From NCBI GenBank assembly GCA_041488155.1, contig JBGPOS010000065.1, positions 1 to 22,067 of the forward strand: a stretch of DNA of 22,067 bases, in the 5' to 3' direction. The translations under genes were made by a program, and so were the position numbers. This document shows positions 8,443-17,680 of the stretch, one piece after another (position 1 is the stretch's first letter; every line of letters begins with the position of its first letter). The notes under the pieces were generated by a model, which worked only from the letters and a program-made list of their open reading frames with translations, had not been told where the DNA came from and ran no database searches. Source of the stretch: JBGPOS01 sp041488155 (GTDB lineage Bacteria > Chloroflexota > Dehalococcoidia > Tepidiformales > Tepidiformaceae).

Positions 8443-11286
8443 ATGGCCGTCCCAGGTTCCGCCAATTACGTCTTCCTTCCCTGGGTGCGCCAGGGCGCCG
8501 CCTCCGGCATCCAGGCGCCGGACACCCTGGGCCCGGACCAAGCCGGCGTCGTGTCGGTGACCGTCAGCCTACGCGTCAACAATGCCGACGCCGCGAGCCG
8601 CCAGGTGCGCCTGTATGGCCCCGGCGACGTCACGGGCATCGACCCGCAGCAGATCGTTCGCACCGAGCCGCGCGATCGCGCCGCGGACTTCGAGCCGAAC
8701 TACTTCCCCGCCGTCGAGTTCGACCGCCCCGACTTCCCCTGGCTCTTTACCCCGGCGCAGGCCGATGCCACCGCCCGGTTGCGTCCGTGGCTGTGTCTCG
8801 TGGTCGTCCAGAAGCAGGACGGTGTGGCCTTGCAGCTCAACAAGACGCCCTCTGGCCTGCCGGTGCTCGAGATCGCGCCACCCGCGCGCCCCAGTCGCGA
8901 GCTGCCGGACCTCTCGGAGTCATGGGCCTGGGCTCATTCGCAGGTCACCGGCAGTGCCCGGAACGCGGACTCCCTCAAGTCCGCCCTGGCTGGCGACCCC
9001 GTGCTGACGGTCTCGCGCCTGCTCTGTCCGCGCCGCCTCGACCCGTCCACCGGGTACCTTGCCTGCCTGGTGCCTGCCTTCGAGCTGGGGAGCAAGGCGG
9101 CCCTCGGCCAGACCATCGCGCCCGGCGACGAGCAGAAGCTGCAGCCAGCCTGGGCCTCGGGCGCGCAATCCCCCGCAGAAGTGTCCCTGCCCGTTTACTA
9201 TCACTGGGAATTTCGCACTGGCGCCGGGGGCGATTTCGAGGCGCTGGTGCGCGCGCTCGAGCCGCGGAAGATGCCCGCCGAGGCCGGCAAGCGCCTGGTG
9301 GACATCAGCCAGCCGGGCTTCCAGATCACGCCGCCGCTGCCGTCAGGGACGATCCTCGAGCTGGAGGGCGCGCTGTGCGCTCTCGAGAGCGAGGCGGCGC
9401 TGTGGGCGCGGCAGACGCGCGAGCCCTTCCAGGCTGCGCTGAGGGCGATCCTCAACGCGCCCTGGCAGGCGACACTGGAACCCGGACACGAGCCGTTGCT
9501 CGCGCCGCCGATCTATGGCTGCTGGCAGGCCGCGCAGCACACCGTGGATATCATCCCGGATCCGCCGGCGCCGCCGCCCTCCCCGCCCTGGTTGCACGAG
9601 CTGAATCTCGACCCGCGCCACCGCGCGATCGCCGCGCTGGGCACGCTCACGGTGCAGGTCCAGCAGGAGCAGCTGGTCGCCGCGGCGTGGGAGCAGCTCG
9701 GCGAGATCCAGCGCATCAACCAGCTGCGACGCCAGGCCCAGCTCGCCCGCGCCGTCAACGGGACGTACGTCGCCAAGCACTTCGCGCGGTTCGACGACGA
9801 GACACTGTTGAAGGTGGTCGCCTCGGCGCAGTCGCGTCTCGTCGTCGCGGCCACCGAGCCGAACAACGTGCACACCCGCATGATGCTGTCCTCGCGCATC
9901 GCGCGCTCCGCCATCCCCGACCGTGCCGTCTCCGCGCCGCTGCGCCGCCTCGCGAGCCCGCGGGGCGCCATCAGCGCGCGCTTCCAGCGGGCGGGCGCGC
10001 CGCCCATTGCCATCGTGTCCCGCCTCAACACCTCCACGCCGATCGTCGCGCCCCAGAAGCCGGACGCCGGCTGGGTGACTCTCAACCAGGTCTCCGATCG
10101 GACCACGCCCTTCGGGGCGGCCCTCAAGAACTTCTCGCGCTTCGAGCAGGTCAACCCGGCGCTTGACGCGGCGCCGCCTCTCGGCAACTTCACCGTGGTC
10201 CCTGAGGGCGCGACGCGCAGCCTGCTGGACTTCACGCCGGGACAGCCGAACAATGCCGATGCCGTCGCCTTCCTCAACGCCGTCAGGGCGCACCAGACAT
10301 ACCTGGTGCAGCAGGCCTTCCTCCAGATCCTGACCTTCCCAGCACCCACGATGAACCTGGCCAGCACTCGCGCCGCGCTGCTCCAGAGCGTCAACCCCGA
10401 GCAGACCGTCAGCGCGCGCGTGCAGGCCTCGCTCAATACGGCCTCCGCCATCGCGCCCGGCGGCGACCCGCTCGAGCCAATTCTCGACGGGCCGGTCTTC
10501 CCGCAACCCATGTACGAAGCCGTGCGCGATCTCTCGCAGGACTTCCTCTTTCCCGGCCTGGAGCACGTGCCGCCGGACACCGTGACCCTGCTCCGGACCA
10601 ACGCGCGCTTCGTCGAGTCGTTCCTGGTCGGCCTGAACGCGGAGATGGGGAGCGAGCTGCTCTGGCGCAATTACCCCGCCGATCAGCGCGGCACGTACTT
10701 CCGCCAGTTCTGGGATGCCGCGCAGCCCGACGTCAAGCGGATCAAGGAATGGGGCGACCGGCCGCTCGGACAGAACGCCGTCGCGGGGGATCAGCTCGTG
10801 CTGCTCGTGCGCGGCGAACTCCTGCGCCGCTACCCGAACTCGGTGATCTACGCCGTGGCGGCCGTGCCCAGCGGCGGGCAGCTGGACCTGTCGAAGAACC
10901 CGAACGACGAGCGCCACCCGCTCTTCCGTGGCACGCTCAAACCCGACGTCACCTTCCTCGGCTTCAACCTCAAGCGCGAGGATGCCATCGCGGATCCCGG
11001 CTGGTTCTTCGTCATCCAGCAGCAGCCCACCGAGCCTTGCTTCGGGCTCGATGTCGCGAACTTCGACCAGCCCCTGCCCGTCCTCACGTCGTGGAACAAC
11101 CTGAGCTGGCGGCACTTCGCCAGCACGCCGGCAGAGTTGCAGGCGCTGTCGCATCTGTCGGTGAAGACGGCGCTGCCGGTGGTCGACAACGTGACGTGGG
11201 GCCGGAACGGCGCGCACCAGGCCTACATCACCCTGCAGCGGCCTGTACGCATCGCCATCCACGCGCGGGACATGATCCCGCAGTGA
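8443..11286 (+). CDS. Large uncharacterised core-operon protein (947 aa)
   Basis: I do not recognise a characterised family. The protein starts MAVPGSANYVFLPWVRQGAA; the FLPWVRQG opening and a strand-rich first 120 residues (VSVTVSLRVNN) are its clearest N-terminal marks. A proline-rich linker (DPPAPPPSPPW, about residues 372-383) separates an N-terminal half from a long helical segment (about 385-470: ALGTLTVQVQQEQLVAAAWE, then INQLRRQAQLARAV). The remainder is mixed, with VRAHQTYLVQQAFLQIL and a Trp/Phe-rich end (TSWNNLSWRHFAST) before a beta-like C-terminus. No signal peptide, transmembrane helix or catalytic motif is visible. It follows the DUF6603-type gene by 154 bases, the longest gap in the operon; I see no clear promoter or terminator there. 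The stop is only 10 bases before the next start. It is clearly a real gene from its length, GC-rich third positions and position; role unknown. Confidence 0.75.
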   Translation: MAVPGSANYVFLPWVRQGAASGIQAPDTLGPDQAGVVSVTVSLRVNNADAASRQVRLYGPGDVTGIDPQQIVRTEPRDRAADFEPNYFPAVEFDRPDFPWLFTPAQADATARLRPWLCLVVVQKQDGVALQLNKTPSGLPVLEIAPPARPSRELPDLSESWAWAHSQVTGSARNADSLKSALAGDPVLTVSRLLCPRRLDPSTGYLACLVPAFELGSKAALGQTIAPGDEQKLQPAWASGAQSPAEVSLPVYYHWEFRTGAGGDFEALVRALEPRKMPAEAGKRLVDISQPGFQITPPLPSGTILELEGALCALESEAALWARQTREPFQAALRAILNAPWQATLEPGHEPLLAPPIYGCWQAAQHTVDIIPDPPAPPPSPPWLHELNLDPRHRAIAALGTLTVQVQQEQLVAAAWEQLGEIQRINQLRRQAQLARAVNGTYVAKHFARFDDETLLKVVASAQSRLVVAATEPNNVHTRMMLSSRIARSAIPDRAVSAPLRRLASPRGAISARFQRAGAPPIAIVSRLNTSTPIVAPQKPDAGWVTLNQVSDRTTPFGAALKNFSRFEQVNPALDAAPPLGNFTVVPEGATRSLLDFTPGQPNNADAVAFLNAVRAHQTYLVQQAFLQILTFPAPTMNLASTRAALLQSVNPEQTVSARVQASLNTASAIAPGGDPLEPILDGPVFPQPMYEAVRDLSQDFLFPGLEHVPPDTVTLLRTNARFVESFLVGLNAEMGSELLWRNYPADQRGTYFRQFWDAAQPDVKRIKEWGDRPLGQNAVAGDQLVLLVRGELLRRYPNSVIYAVAAVPSGGQLDLSKNPNDERHPLFRGTLKPDVTFLGFNLKREDAIADPGWFFVIQQQPTEPCFGLDVANFDQPLPVLTSWNNLSWRHFASTPAELQALSHLSVKTALPVVDNVTWGRNGAHQAYITLQRPVRIAIHARDMIPQ

Positions 11287-11296
11287 GCGCCTGAGC

Positions 11297-14200
11297 GTGT
11301 CCATCCCCAATCCCGAGATCCCCGCCATCCCCCAGACACAAGACGTGTCGGCGCGACTCTCGTTCGGGCCGGCCCGGCCCGCCGTGCTCTTCCCCGTGCG
11401 TCTGGAGACCCGCTTCTTCCCGCAAGCCGATGGCAGCGTGGAGCTGCGGGTGCGCGTGTACCCCGACGCGATCCACATCGAGACGCACGAACCCGAGCTG
11501 ACCGCCGAGGAGCTCGCCTGGGGACAACACTTCTGGGAGCAGACCTGGCGCTCGGCGAGCGACGAGGACCGCGCCAGGGTCGCCTGGCAGCAGCTGGCCG
11601 ACCGCTTCGATCCGCCTCGCGCCGCGTGGATCGCCCGCGCGCTGGAGCCGCAGAATCCCGCCGACCGCCCCGCCAGCCCCATCCCCGCCGATCAGCCGCT
11701 GCCAAAGCCGCCCGTCTTCCCCGCGCCGGCGATGAAACCCGAGTCGTGGACGCGCGCGCCGGTGACGCGTGTGCTCCCGAACCAGTGGACGGTGCTGGGC
11801 TACAAGAATGGGCAGCTGGTGGTGCATGCCACCGGCACGCCGATTTCCGACGCGCTGCCGGCCGGCCCCGACCCGTCGCCCTCCGCCCACGTCGATCCAC
11901 AGGCGGTCGATCAGGGCATGCAATGGATGGTGAGTTACGACGCGGCGGAGAAAGCCGGCATGGCCGTCCGCGCCCGGCTGGCCAAGGAGACGGCCGCCGC
12001 CGGCCTCGACTTTCTGCTCGTCCTCGGCCTCCGCGACACCCTCGACACGGCGACCGACTCGGCGCCACGGCTGGCGCAGCTCTTCGACGCCCATCACTAC
12101 ACCGGCGGGTTGAGCTTCGTGCCGCCGGGCACGCCCTCGAACAACACGCAGGACGCCCCGTCCGGGTTCACCTCGAACGATCCTGGCCACGCCGAGAGTT
12201 ACCGGGCCGATCGCCGCGCTCCGGCGATCAAGGCCGGTGACGGGTCCAATGCCGATGCCCTGGCCACCGCGTTCGGCCTTCCGAGCGTCGGGCCGGTCTT
12301 CGCGCGGATCGAGCATGCGGCGGACAAGGATCTGCTCGACGCGCGGCACATGAACACGGCGTTGTGGCAAACCACATGGGGCTACTTCCTGTCCCAGATG
12401 CTCGGTGTGGGCGGAGCCAACGAGAATCCCCTCACCGAGGACGACATCGCGTGGCTGCGCAGCCACTTCGTCGACCACGTGCGCGCCGACGGTCCGCTGC
12501 CGTCCGTGCGCATCGGCAAGCAGCCTTATGGCGTGTTGCCCGTCACCTCACTCGGCGCCTGGAAACCCGCCGCCGCGGAGGTCGCCCAGTCCGGCCGCGA
12601 TCTCGCGCTCCGTGATTTTCTGGTCCGCCTGCGCGACCTCTGGCGACGCAACGTCCCGGACGTGCCGCGCCTGGGCCGCAGCGATGACACCGCCCAGGAT
12701 AAGGGCCTCGACCGAGACCTCGCCGAGGTCATGAGTATGGACGGCCTGTCGTCCAGCTACTCCATTCGCAACCTGATGGGCCGGCATTACCTGGAGCACC
12801 TCAGCATCTACCTCACCGGCGGCTTCTTCGAGGAGGTCTGGGACGTCACCCCGGAAACACCCCAGGAGCGGCTCGCGCTCGCCAGGGCGCGCGCCCTCAA
12901 GCGGCGCTCGCTCGCAGACTGGTGGACGACGCAGGGCACGCTGGCGGCTGCGGGCCTGCAGTCGCTGGGCGTGACGACGCGGCCCCGCGTGTCGCGCGGC
13001 GTCTACGCGCCGCCTGTCGGGAACCTGCGCGGTGCCCTGGTGCAGCTCGAGCGTGCCGCATCGCTGGCGCCGAACTACATCGCATCGCTCCTCGCCGCAC
13101 GCAATCTCAACGCGATCCGCAACGAGACGGTCCTGCAACCGCCCCCGCGCGCGCTGCTCTATCTGCTCCTGCGCCACTCGATGCTGCTCGAGTACGCCAT
13201 CGCCGCGTCGCGCCTGCTCGCCGCCCGCGGCCTCGTGCAGCCCGCCCAGCGCCGCGAGCCGGAGCTGGTCGACTTCCCGCTGGGTCAGCTGTCGATGACG
13301 GTCTGGCGCCAGCTGGCCACCAAGATCAGCGTGCCGCAGGTGGCCGAGCCGATGGAGATCGGCACCTACCTGCTCGGCTTCACGCCGAACGGGGAGCCCG
13401 ACGTCGCCCGTGAGCCGAGCCTGCAGCCGCTGAGCGACTTCCGCACCAGCCTGGCCTTTCTGGGTGCGCTCGCGGTGCCGAGGCTGGAACAGCTCATGAC
13501 GGGCGCCCTCGACCTCTGCTCGCACCGGCTCGATGCGTGGATCACGTCGCTGGCGACGAAGCGCCTGGCCCGGATGCGCAAGACCACTCCCACCGGTGTC
13601 CTGCTGGGCGGGTACGGCTGGGTGATAAACCTCAAGCTGGCCCCTGCCCAGGTGGTGGTCCCACCCCCGCCCGGCGAGGAGGCGCCGATCGTCCAGTCGC
13701 CCGTGAATCCTGGCTTCGTCCACACGCCGTCGCTGTCGCAGGCCGCGACGGTGGCGGTGCTGCGAAGCGGCCACCTGGCACACGCCAGCAACCCGGCGCA
13801 GAGCGACCTGCTGGCTATCGACCTGTCATCTGAGCGCCTCCGGCTGGCATCGCGGCTGCTCGACGGCGTGCGGCAGGGACAGCCGCTCGGTGCGCTGCTG
13901 GGCTATCGCTTCGAGCGCCGCCTGCAAGAAGCCCGCAAGCCGCAGTTCATCGCCACCTTCCGCGAGCTCGCGCCCCTGGTGGCGCGCAAGCAGGAGCCGA
14001 ACGATCAACCGGCCAACAAACCGCTCGAGGCCATCGCGGCCAACAACGTCGTCGATGGCCTCGCCCTGCTCCGGCGCTGGCAGACGGGCAAGCGCACGAC
14101 GCCGCCGCAGTGGAACCAGGCCACCATCCCCTTCGGCGGATCGGTCGGTCAGCAGAAGGTCAAACTCCCCCCCTTCGACCCCGCGAACTCCGATGCCAAG

Positions 14201-15907
14201 GTGGTCCTGGCGGAGCTGGCCGCCCTCGAGGATGCCGTCGACGCCGTGGGCGATGCGCTGCTGGCCGAGAGCGTGCACCAGGTCGTGCGCGGCAATCCGC
14301 TTCGCGCGGCCAGCACGGTCGAATCCATCGCGGGCGGCGAGGCGCCGCCGCCCGAGCTCGAGGTCGCGCGCACGCCGCGCACGGGAATCGCGCTGACGCA
14401 CCGTCTGATCGCGCTGTTCAGCGGAGACCCGGCGCTCCCGGCCGGGTGGACGGCGCCCGTGAACCCGCAGCGCGCCAACGCCGAGCCGCGGCTGAATGCC
14501 TGGGTGGCGAGGCTCCTCGGGAACCCCGCCAACGTGCGCTGCACGGTCGAGCGGCTGGATCCGGCCACGCGCGCCGTCGCCGCCACGACAGAACTCCGGC
14601 TGAACGCGCTTCGCCTGGCCCCGCTCGACTTCGTGTACGCCGTCGCCGGCGGCCCCGGCGGGTGGCAGGCCGAGATCGAGCAGCGCATCCTGTACGAGAT
14701 CATGCGACGGCCGGACGGCTTCCCGCCCGGTTCGCTGCTGCGCATCGATCCGGCTCGCCGGCCGGCCTTCGCGCCTACCGAGCTGAGCTACGCAGAGTTC
14801 GACGAGGTGCTGCGCGCGGTGCGCCGGCTGGTGGCCGGCACGCGTGCCGTGGATGACGGCGATCTGAACCCACCGCAGCGGGGCGACACCTCCACCTTGG
14901 ACGTGACCGAGCTGGAGAAGCGCGCGTTGGCGGCCGTGCCATTGTTGACCCGCCTACCCAACGACTTCCAGGCGCAGCTCACGAAGCCCGAGACGGCGGA
15001 CCTGGAAGCCCTGAGGACGTTGATGCTGCGCGCGGCGACCTTCGGCGTGGCCGGCGCCGTGCCGCTCTCGGCCGCGGGGTCCGCCTCGGCGGATCGGCAG
15101 ACGCTGCTCGCCCAGGCGACCTCGATCCAGGCCGAGCTCGCGGGACGCGTCGCGCAGCTCCGTGCGCTGGACGCCGGCTTCACCGCCGCCACAGCAACAC
15201 CCGACGCGCGGCGCGACCACGCGCAGGCACAGCTGCGCATCGTCTTCGGCAAGGCCTTCGTCGTGCTTCCGCGGTTCTCAGCCTCGAATGCCACGGAGCT
15301 GGCGACCGCGCTGGCCGATACGGTCAAGGTGCAGGATGGCGACCCGTTCGCCGCACTCACCTGGTTCCGGCGTATGGCGCGCGTGCGCGACGGCGCCGCG
15401 CGCCTCAACCAGGCGCTCACCTATGCCGAGGCCCTGGGCAGCGGCGAGCGGCCGGCCCTCAGCATCGCGCAGCTTCCATACAAGGTCGGCGACCTCTGGG
15501 TGGGCCTGCCGCTCAAGAACGGGCAGCCACTGCCGGGCGGCAAGCTCTCGCTGGCCGTGCAGTCCAGCACGCCGATCGATCCGAGCAAACCGCTGACGGG
15601 ACTCTTCGTCGACGAGTGGGTGGAGGTCGTGCCCAGCCCGACCGAGATCACCGGCGTGGCGTTCCAGTACGACCAGCCCAACGCCGCCCCGCCCCAGACC
15701 ATCCTGGTCGCCGTGCCGCCAGAGCTCGAATCGCCGTGGACGGTGTGGTCGCTCCAGCAGGTGCTGCTGGAGACGCTCGACCTGGCCCGCATCCGCGCCG
15801 TCGACTCCGACGCGCTCCGCGAGATCGGGCATTACCTGCCCGCGATGTACTTCGCGATCAACACGGCCGGCCACACCGTCTCGACGGACTTCACGACGGT
15901 CCGGTAA
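11297..15907 (+). CDS. Giant uncharacterised core-operon protein (1536 aa)
   Basis: The largest gene in the window, intact over 4.6 kb. The start is probably GTG at 11297, 10 bases after the previous stop, with no good ribosome binding site, which fits translational coupling. Landmarks: VLFPVRLETRFF (about residue 30), RVYPDAIHIETHEPEL followed by FWEQTWR (about 54-87), a hydrophobic helix-rich stretch ALLYLLLRHSMLLEYAIAAS (about 618-638), HTPSLSQAATVAVLRSGHLA (about 808-827), and LLDGVRQGQPLGALLGYRFE (about 852-871). The C-terminus is LPAMYFAINTAG ... DFTTVR. The protein is rich in Ala, Arg and Leu and looks mostly helical in its middle. These blocks remind me of conserved unannotated proteins found beside DUF6603-type genes elsewhere, which is recollection and not a search result. 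No enzyme motif, signal peptide or convincing membrane domain is seen. A structural or scaffold role is plausible from size and setting; function unknown. Confidence 0.77.
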   Translation: MSIPNPEIPAIPQTQDVSARLSFGPARPAVLFPVRLETRFFPQADGSVELRVRVYPDAIHIETHEPELTAEELAWGQHFWEQTWRSASDEDRARVAWQQLADRFDPPRAAWIARALEPQNPADRPASPIPADQPLPKPPVFPAPAMKPESWTRAPVTRVLPNQWTVLGYKNGQLVVHATGTPISDALPAGPDPSPSAHVDPQAVDQGMQWMVSYDAAEKAGMAVRARLAKETAAAGLDFLLVLGLRDTLDTATDSAPRLAQLFDAHHYTGGLSFVPPGTPSNNTQDAPSGFTSNDPGHAESYRADRRAPAIKAGDGSNADALATAFGLPSVGPVFARIEHAADKDLLDARHMNTALWQTTWGYFLSQMLGVGGANENPLTEDDIAWLRSHFVDHVRADGPLPSVRIGKQPYGVLPVTSLGAWKPAAAEVAQSGRDLALRDFLVRLRDLWRRNVPDVPRLGRSDDTAQDKGLDRDLAEVMSMDGLSSSYSIRNLMGRHYLEHLSIYLTGGFFEEVWDVTPETPQERLALARARALKRRSLADWWTTQGTLAAAGLQSLGVTTRPRVSRGVYAPPVGNLRGALVQLERAASLAPNYIASLLAARNLNAIRNETVLQPPPRALLYLLLRHSMLLEYAIAASRLLAARGLVQPAQRREPELVDFPLGQLSMTVWRQLATKISVPQVAEPMEIGTYLLGFTPNGEPDVAREPSLQPLSDFRTSLAFLGALAVPRLEQLMTGALDLCSHRLDAWITSLATKRLARMRKTTPTGVLLGGYGWVINLKLAPAQVVVPPPPGEEAPIVQSPVNPGFVHTPSLSQAATVAVLRSGHLAHASNPAQSDLLAIDLSSERLRLASRLLDGVRQGQPLGALLGYRFERRLQEARKPQFIATFRELAPLVARKQEPNDQPANKPLEAIAANNVVDGLALLRRWQTGKRTTPPQWNQATIPFGGSVGQQKVKLPPFDPANSDAKVVLAELAALEDAVDAVGDALLAESVHQVVRGNPLRAASTVESIAGGEAPPPELEVARTPRTGIALTHRLIALFSGDPALPAGWTAPVNPQRANAEPRLNAWVARLLGNPANVRCTVERLDPATRAVAATTELRLNALRLAPLDFVYAVAGGPGGWQAEIEQRILYEIMRRPDGFPPGSLLRIDPARRPAFAPTELSYAEFDEVLRAVRRLVAGTRAVDDGDLNPPQRGDTSTLDVTELEKRALAAVPLLTRLPNDFQAQLTKPETADLEALRTLMLRAATFGVAGAVPLSAAGSASADRQTLLAQATSIQAELAGRVAQLRALDAGFTAATATPDARRDHAQAQLRIVFGKAFVVLPRFSASNATELATALADTVKVQDGDPFAALTWFRRMARVRDGAARLNQALTYAEALGSGERPALSIAQLPYKVGDLWVGLPLKNGQPLPGGKLSLAVQSSTPIDPSKPLTGLFVDEWVEVVPSPTEITGVAFQYDQPNAAPPQTILVAVPPELESPWTVWSLQQVLLETLDLARIRAVDSDALREIGHYLPAMYFAINTAGHTVSTDFTTVR

Positions 15908-15922
15908 TCAGGAGAGGTCCGC

Positions 15923-17680
15923 ATGCCGTCCATCACCAGCTGGATCCGACTGGAGCCGCGCAGCCGGAATGCCGAGATGCGAGACAGCTTGCAGGCGCGT
16001 ATCTACGATCCGCTTTGGCTCCTCGCGCGGCAGTGGCAGCTGGGCGAGTTCCAGGGCGAGGACAACGGCTCGCCGATCATGGCCCGCTGGCGCGCCGAGG
16101 CCGCGCCGCTCACGCGTTTCTACGCCGGGGCCATCCCGCCCAACACCCCCGTCAATGCGCCGCACTACGACGGTGCGCGCACGCCGCTCGAGACCGTCGT
16201 GGAGCGCGAGAGGATCCGCCTGCCCGCCGAGCAGATCGCGGATCCGAAGAAGCTCCGGCTGGCGGTGGAAGCCGGCCAGCACTTCCTGCGTCTGCTCGAG
16301 GCGCAACCGCTCTCGCAGCCGTACCGGACCGTGTTCATCACTCGCTTCGCGTTCTCCGCGCTTACCGCCGAGCAGCGGGCCGCGCTCGACCCGGCCAGCC
16401 TGGCCTTTCTCGACGTCACCGGCTCGCGCGTCCCCGATGGCCGCCGCCTGTACGCGACGCTCGCCCCGCCGCCCGGGGGGAGAGTCACCCTGCCGGCCGA
16501 CCTGCCGATCGCCACCGCCGACGTGGCCGAGGTCGAGAAGGCGGCGCAGAGCTGGATCGACTGGTACGAGGCCTTCTTCAGCGAGCCCGGCGCGGAGGGC
16601 GCGTCGTGGTCCGCGGAGCGCATGGAGTATGCCTTCTCGCTGGCCGGCCGCCTGGGCGACGGCGAGCGGATCCTCACCGCGCCGGAGTACGCCGAGGGGC
16701 GCCTCGATTGGTACGCCTTCGATGGCAATGCCGAGGTGTCCCTCGGCGCCCTTGGCGATCGCCCCCCGACCGACGTCGCGCGCACGGCCATCCCCGCCCC
16801 GGTCAGCTTCCGCGGCATGCCGGCGTTGCGCTTCTGGGAGTTCGAAGACGCCCAGGTCGACTTCGGATCGGTCGATGCCGGGCCCACGGACCTGGCCCGC
16901 ATGCTGCTGGTCGAGTTCGCCCTGGCCTACGGCAACGACTGGTTCGTCATCCCAGTCGAGCTGGGCGTGGGCGCCCTGTATCGCACCCGCTCGCTCGTCA
17001 TCACCGACACCTTCGGGGTCCGCTCGCTCATCGCGTGTTCCGCCGATCTGGGCGCGCCCTACTCGACGTGGCGCATGTTCCAGCATTCCTACACGCACGG
17101 CAGCGGCCTCACCAAGCCGCAGGCGAACCTCTTCTTCCTGGCGCCGTCGGTCCTGAACACCCTGGAGAGTCCGCCCGTCGAGGAGGTACTCCTGGTGCGC
17201 GACGAGATGGCGAACCTGGCCTGGGCCATCGAGCGGCTGATCGAGAGCCCTGCCGAGGCTCCCCTCAACCGGTACGAGGATGACCTGGAACGTGAGCGTC
17301 GCCTCGGTCCGCCAGCGCCCGCCCCGCCGCCGTCGCAGTCGGCGCCCGCGTTACGTTACCGGCTGGCGTCGCAAGTCCCCGCGTACTGGGTGCCCCTGCT
17401 CCCCGTGCAGACGGGCTCCGGCCTGCGTCTCAAGCGCGGCGCGGTGCTCAGCACCGAAGGCGCGCCGCAGCCCGTCCACGCGCTGGGCAGCATCCTTGAA
17501 TCCGGCCACGAGCTGTCGCTGTTCGAGGAGGAAGTGCCGCGCGAAGGCGCCTATGTCACGCGCAGCTACCAGTGGGCGCGCTGGATCGACGGCTCCTCAC
17601 ACCTGTGGGTCGGCCGCCGCAAAGGCGTCGGCCGTGGCGAGAGCTCCGGCAACCTGCGCTTCGACACACTCGATGCGTGA
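15923..17680 (+). CDS. Uncharacterised core-operon protein (585 aa), last gene of the array
   Basis: ATG 15923 is preceded at 5 bases by AGGAGAGG (15910-15917), the best ribosome binding site in the operon, and starts 15 bases after the previous stop. The most distinctive block is near the N-terminus: ARIYDPLWLLARQWQLGEFQ then GEDNGSPIMARW (about residues 25-57). The rest of the first 460 residues is mixed helix and strand, with acidic and aromatic segments (FDGNAEVSLGALGD, LRFWEFEDAQVDFGSVDAG). A proline-rich linker (PPAPAPPPSQSAP, about 463-475) leads to a C-terminal domain of about 110 residues containing VPAYWVPLLPVQTGSG, EGAYVTRSYQWARW and SSHLWVGRRKGVGRGESSG. No signal peptide, membrane helix or catalytic motif is visible. 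The two-domain layout with a Pro linker resembles the 947-aa protein. The array ends here; I saw no clear terminator hairpin. It is a real gene; function unknown. Confidence 0.77.
   Translation: MPSITSWIRLEPRSRNAEMRDSLQARIYDPLWLLARQWQLGEFQGEDNGSPIMARWRAEAAPLTRFYAGAIPPNTPVNAPHYDGARTPLETVVERERIRLPAEQIADPKKLRLAVEAGQHFLRLLEAQPLSQPYRTVFITRFAFSALTAEQRAALDPASLAFLDVTGSRVPDGRRLYATLAPPPGGRVTLPADLPIATADVAEVEKAAQSWIDWYEAFFSEPGAEGASWSAERMEYAFSLAGRLGDGERILTAPEYAEGRLDWYAFDGNAEVSLGALGDRPPTDVARTAIPAPVSFRGMPALRFWEFEDAQVDFGSVDAGPTDLARMLLVEFALAYGNDWFVIPVELGVGALYRTRSLVITDTFGVRSLIACSADLGAPYSTWRMFQHSYTHGSGLTKPQANLFFLAPSVLNTLESPPVEEVLLVRDEMANLAWAIERLIESPAEAPLNRYEDDLERERRLGPPAPAPPPSQSAPALRYRLASQVPAYWVPLLPVQTGSGLRLKRGAVLSTEGAPQPVHALGSILESGHELSLFEEEVPREGAYVTRSYQWARWIDGSSHLWVGRRKGVGRGESSGNLRFDTLDA

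Noticed and set aside
8421..10166. A 581-codon plus-strand frame overlapping the 947-aa gene in another register (also 15616-17283)
   Set aside because: The Arg/Ala/Pro-rich composition is typical of frame-shifted GC-rich coding sequence. The overlapping genes have coherent secondary-structure patterns and better starts.
9343..11682. A 779-codon open frame on the minus strand opposite the 947- and 1536-aa genes, and similar long antisense frames (7224-8357, 11228-12478, 12548-13783, 15908-17098)
   Set aside because: All lie opposite well-supported genes in very GC-rich DNA where stop codons are rare. Their translations are low-complexity Arg/Ala/Gly-rich with no motifs and no ribosome binding sites.
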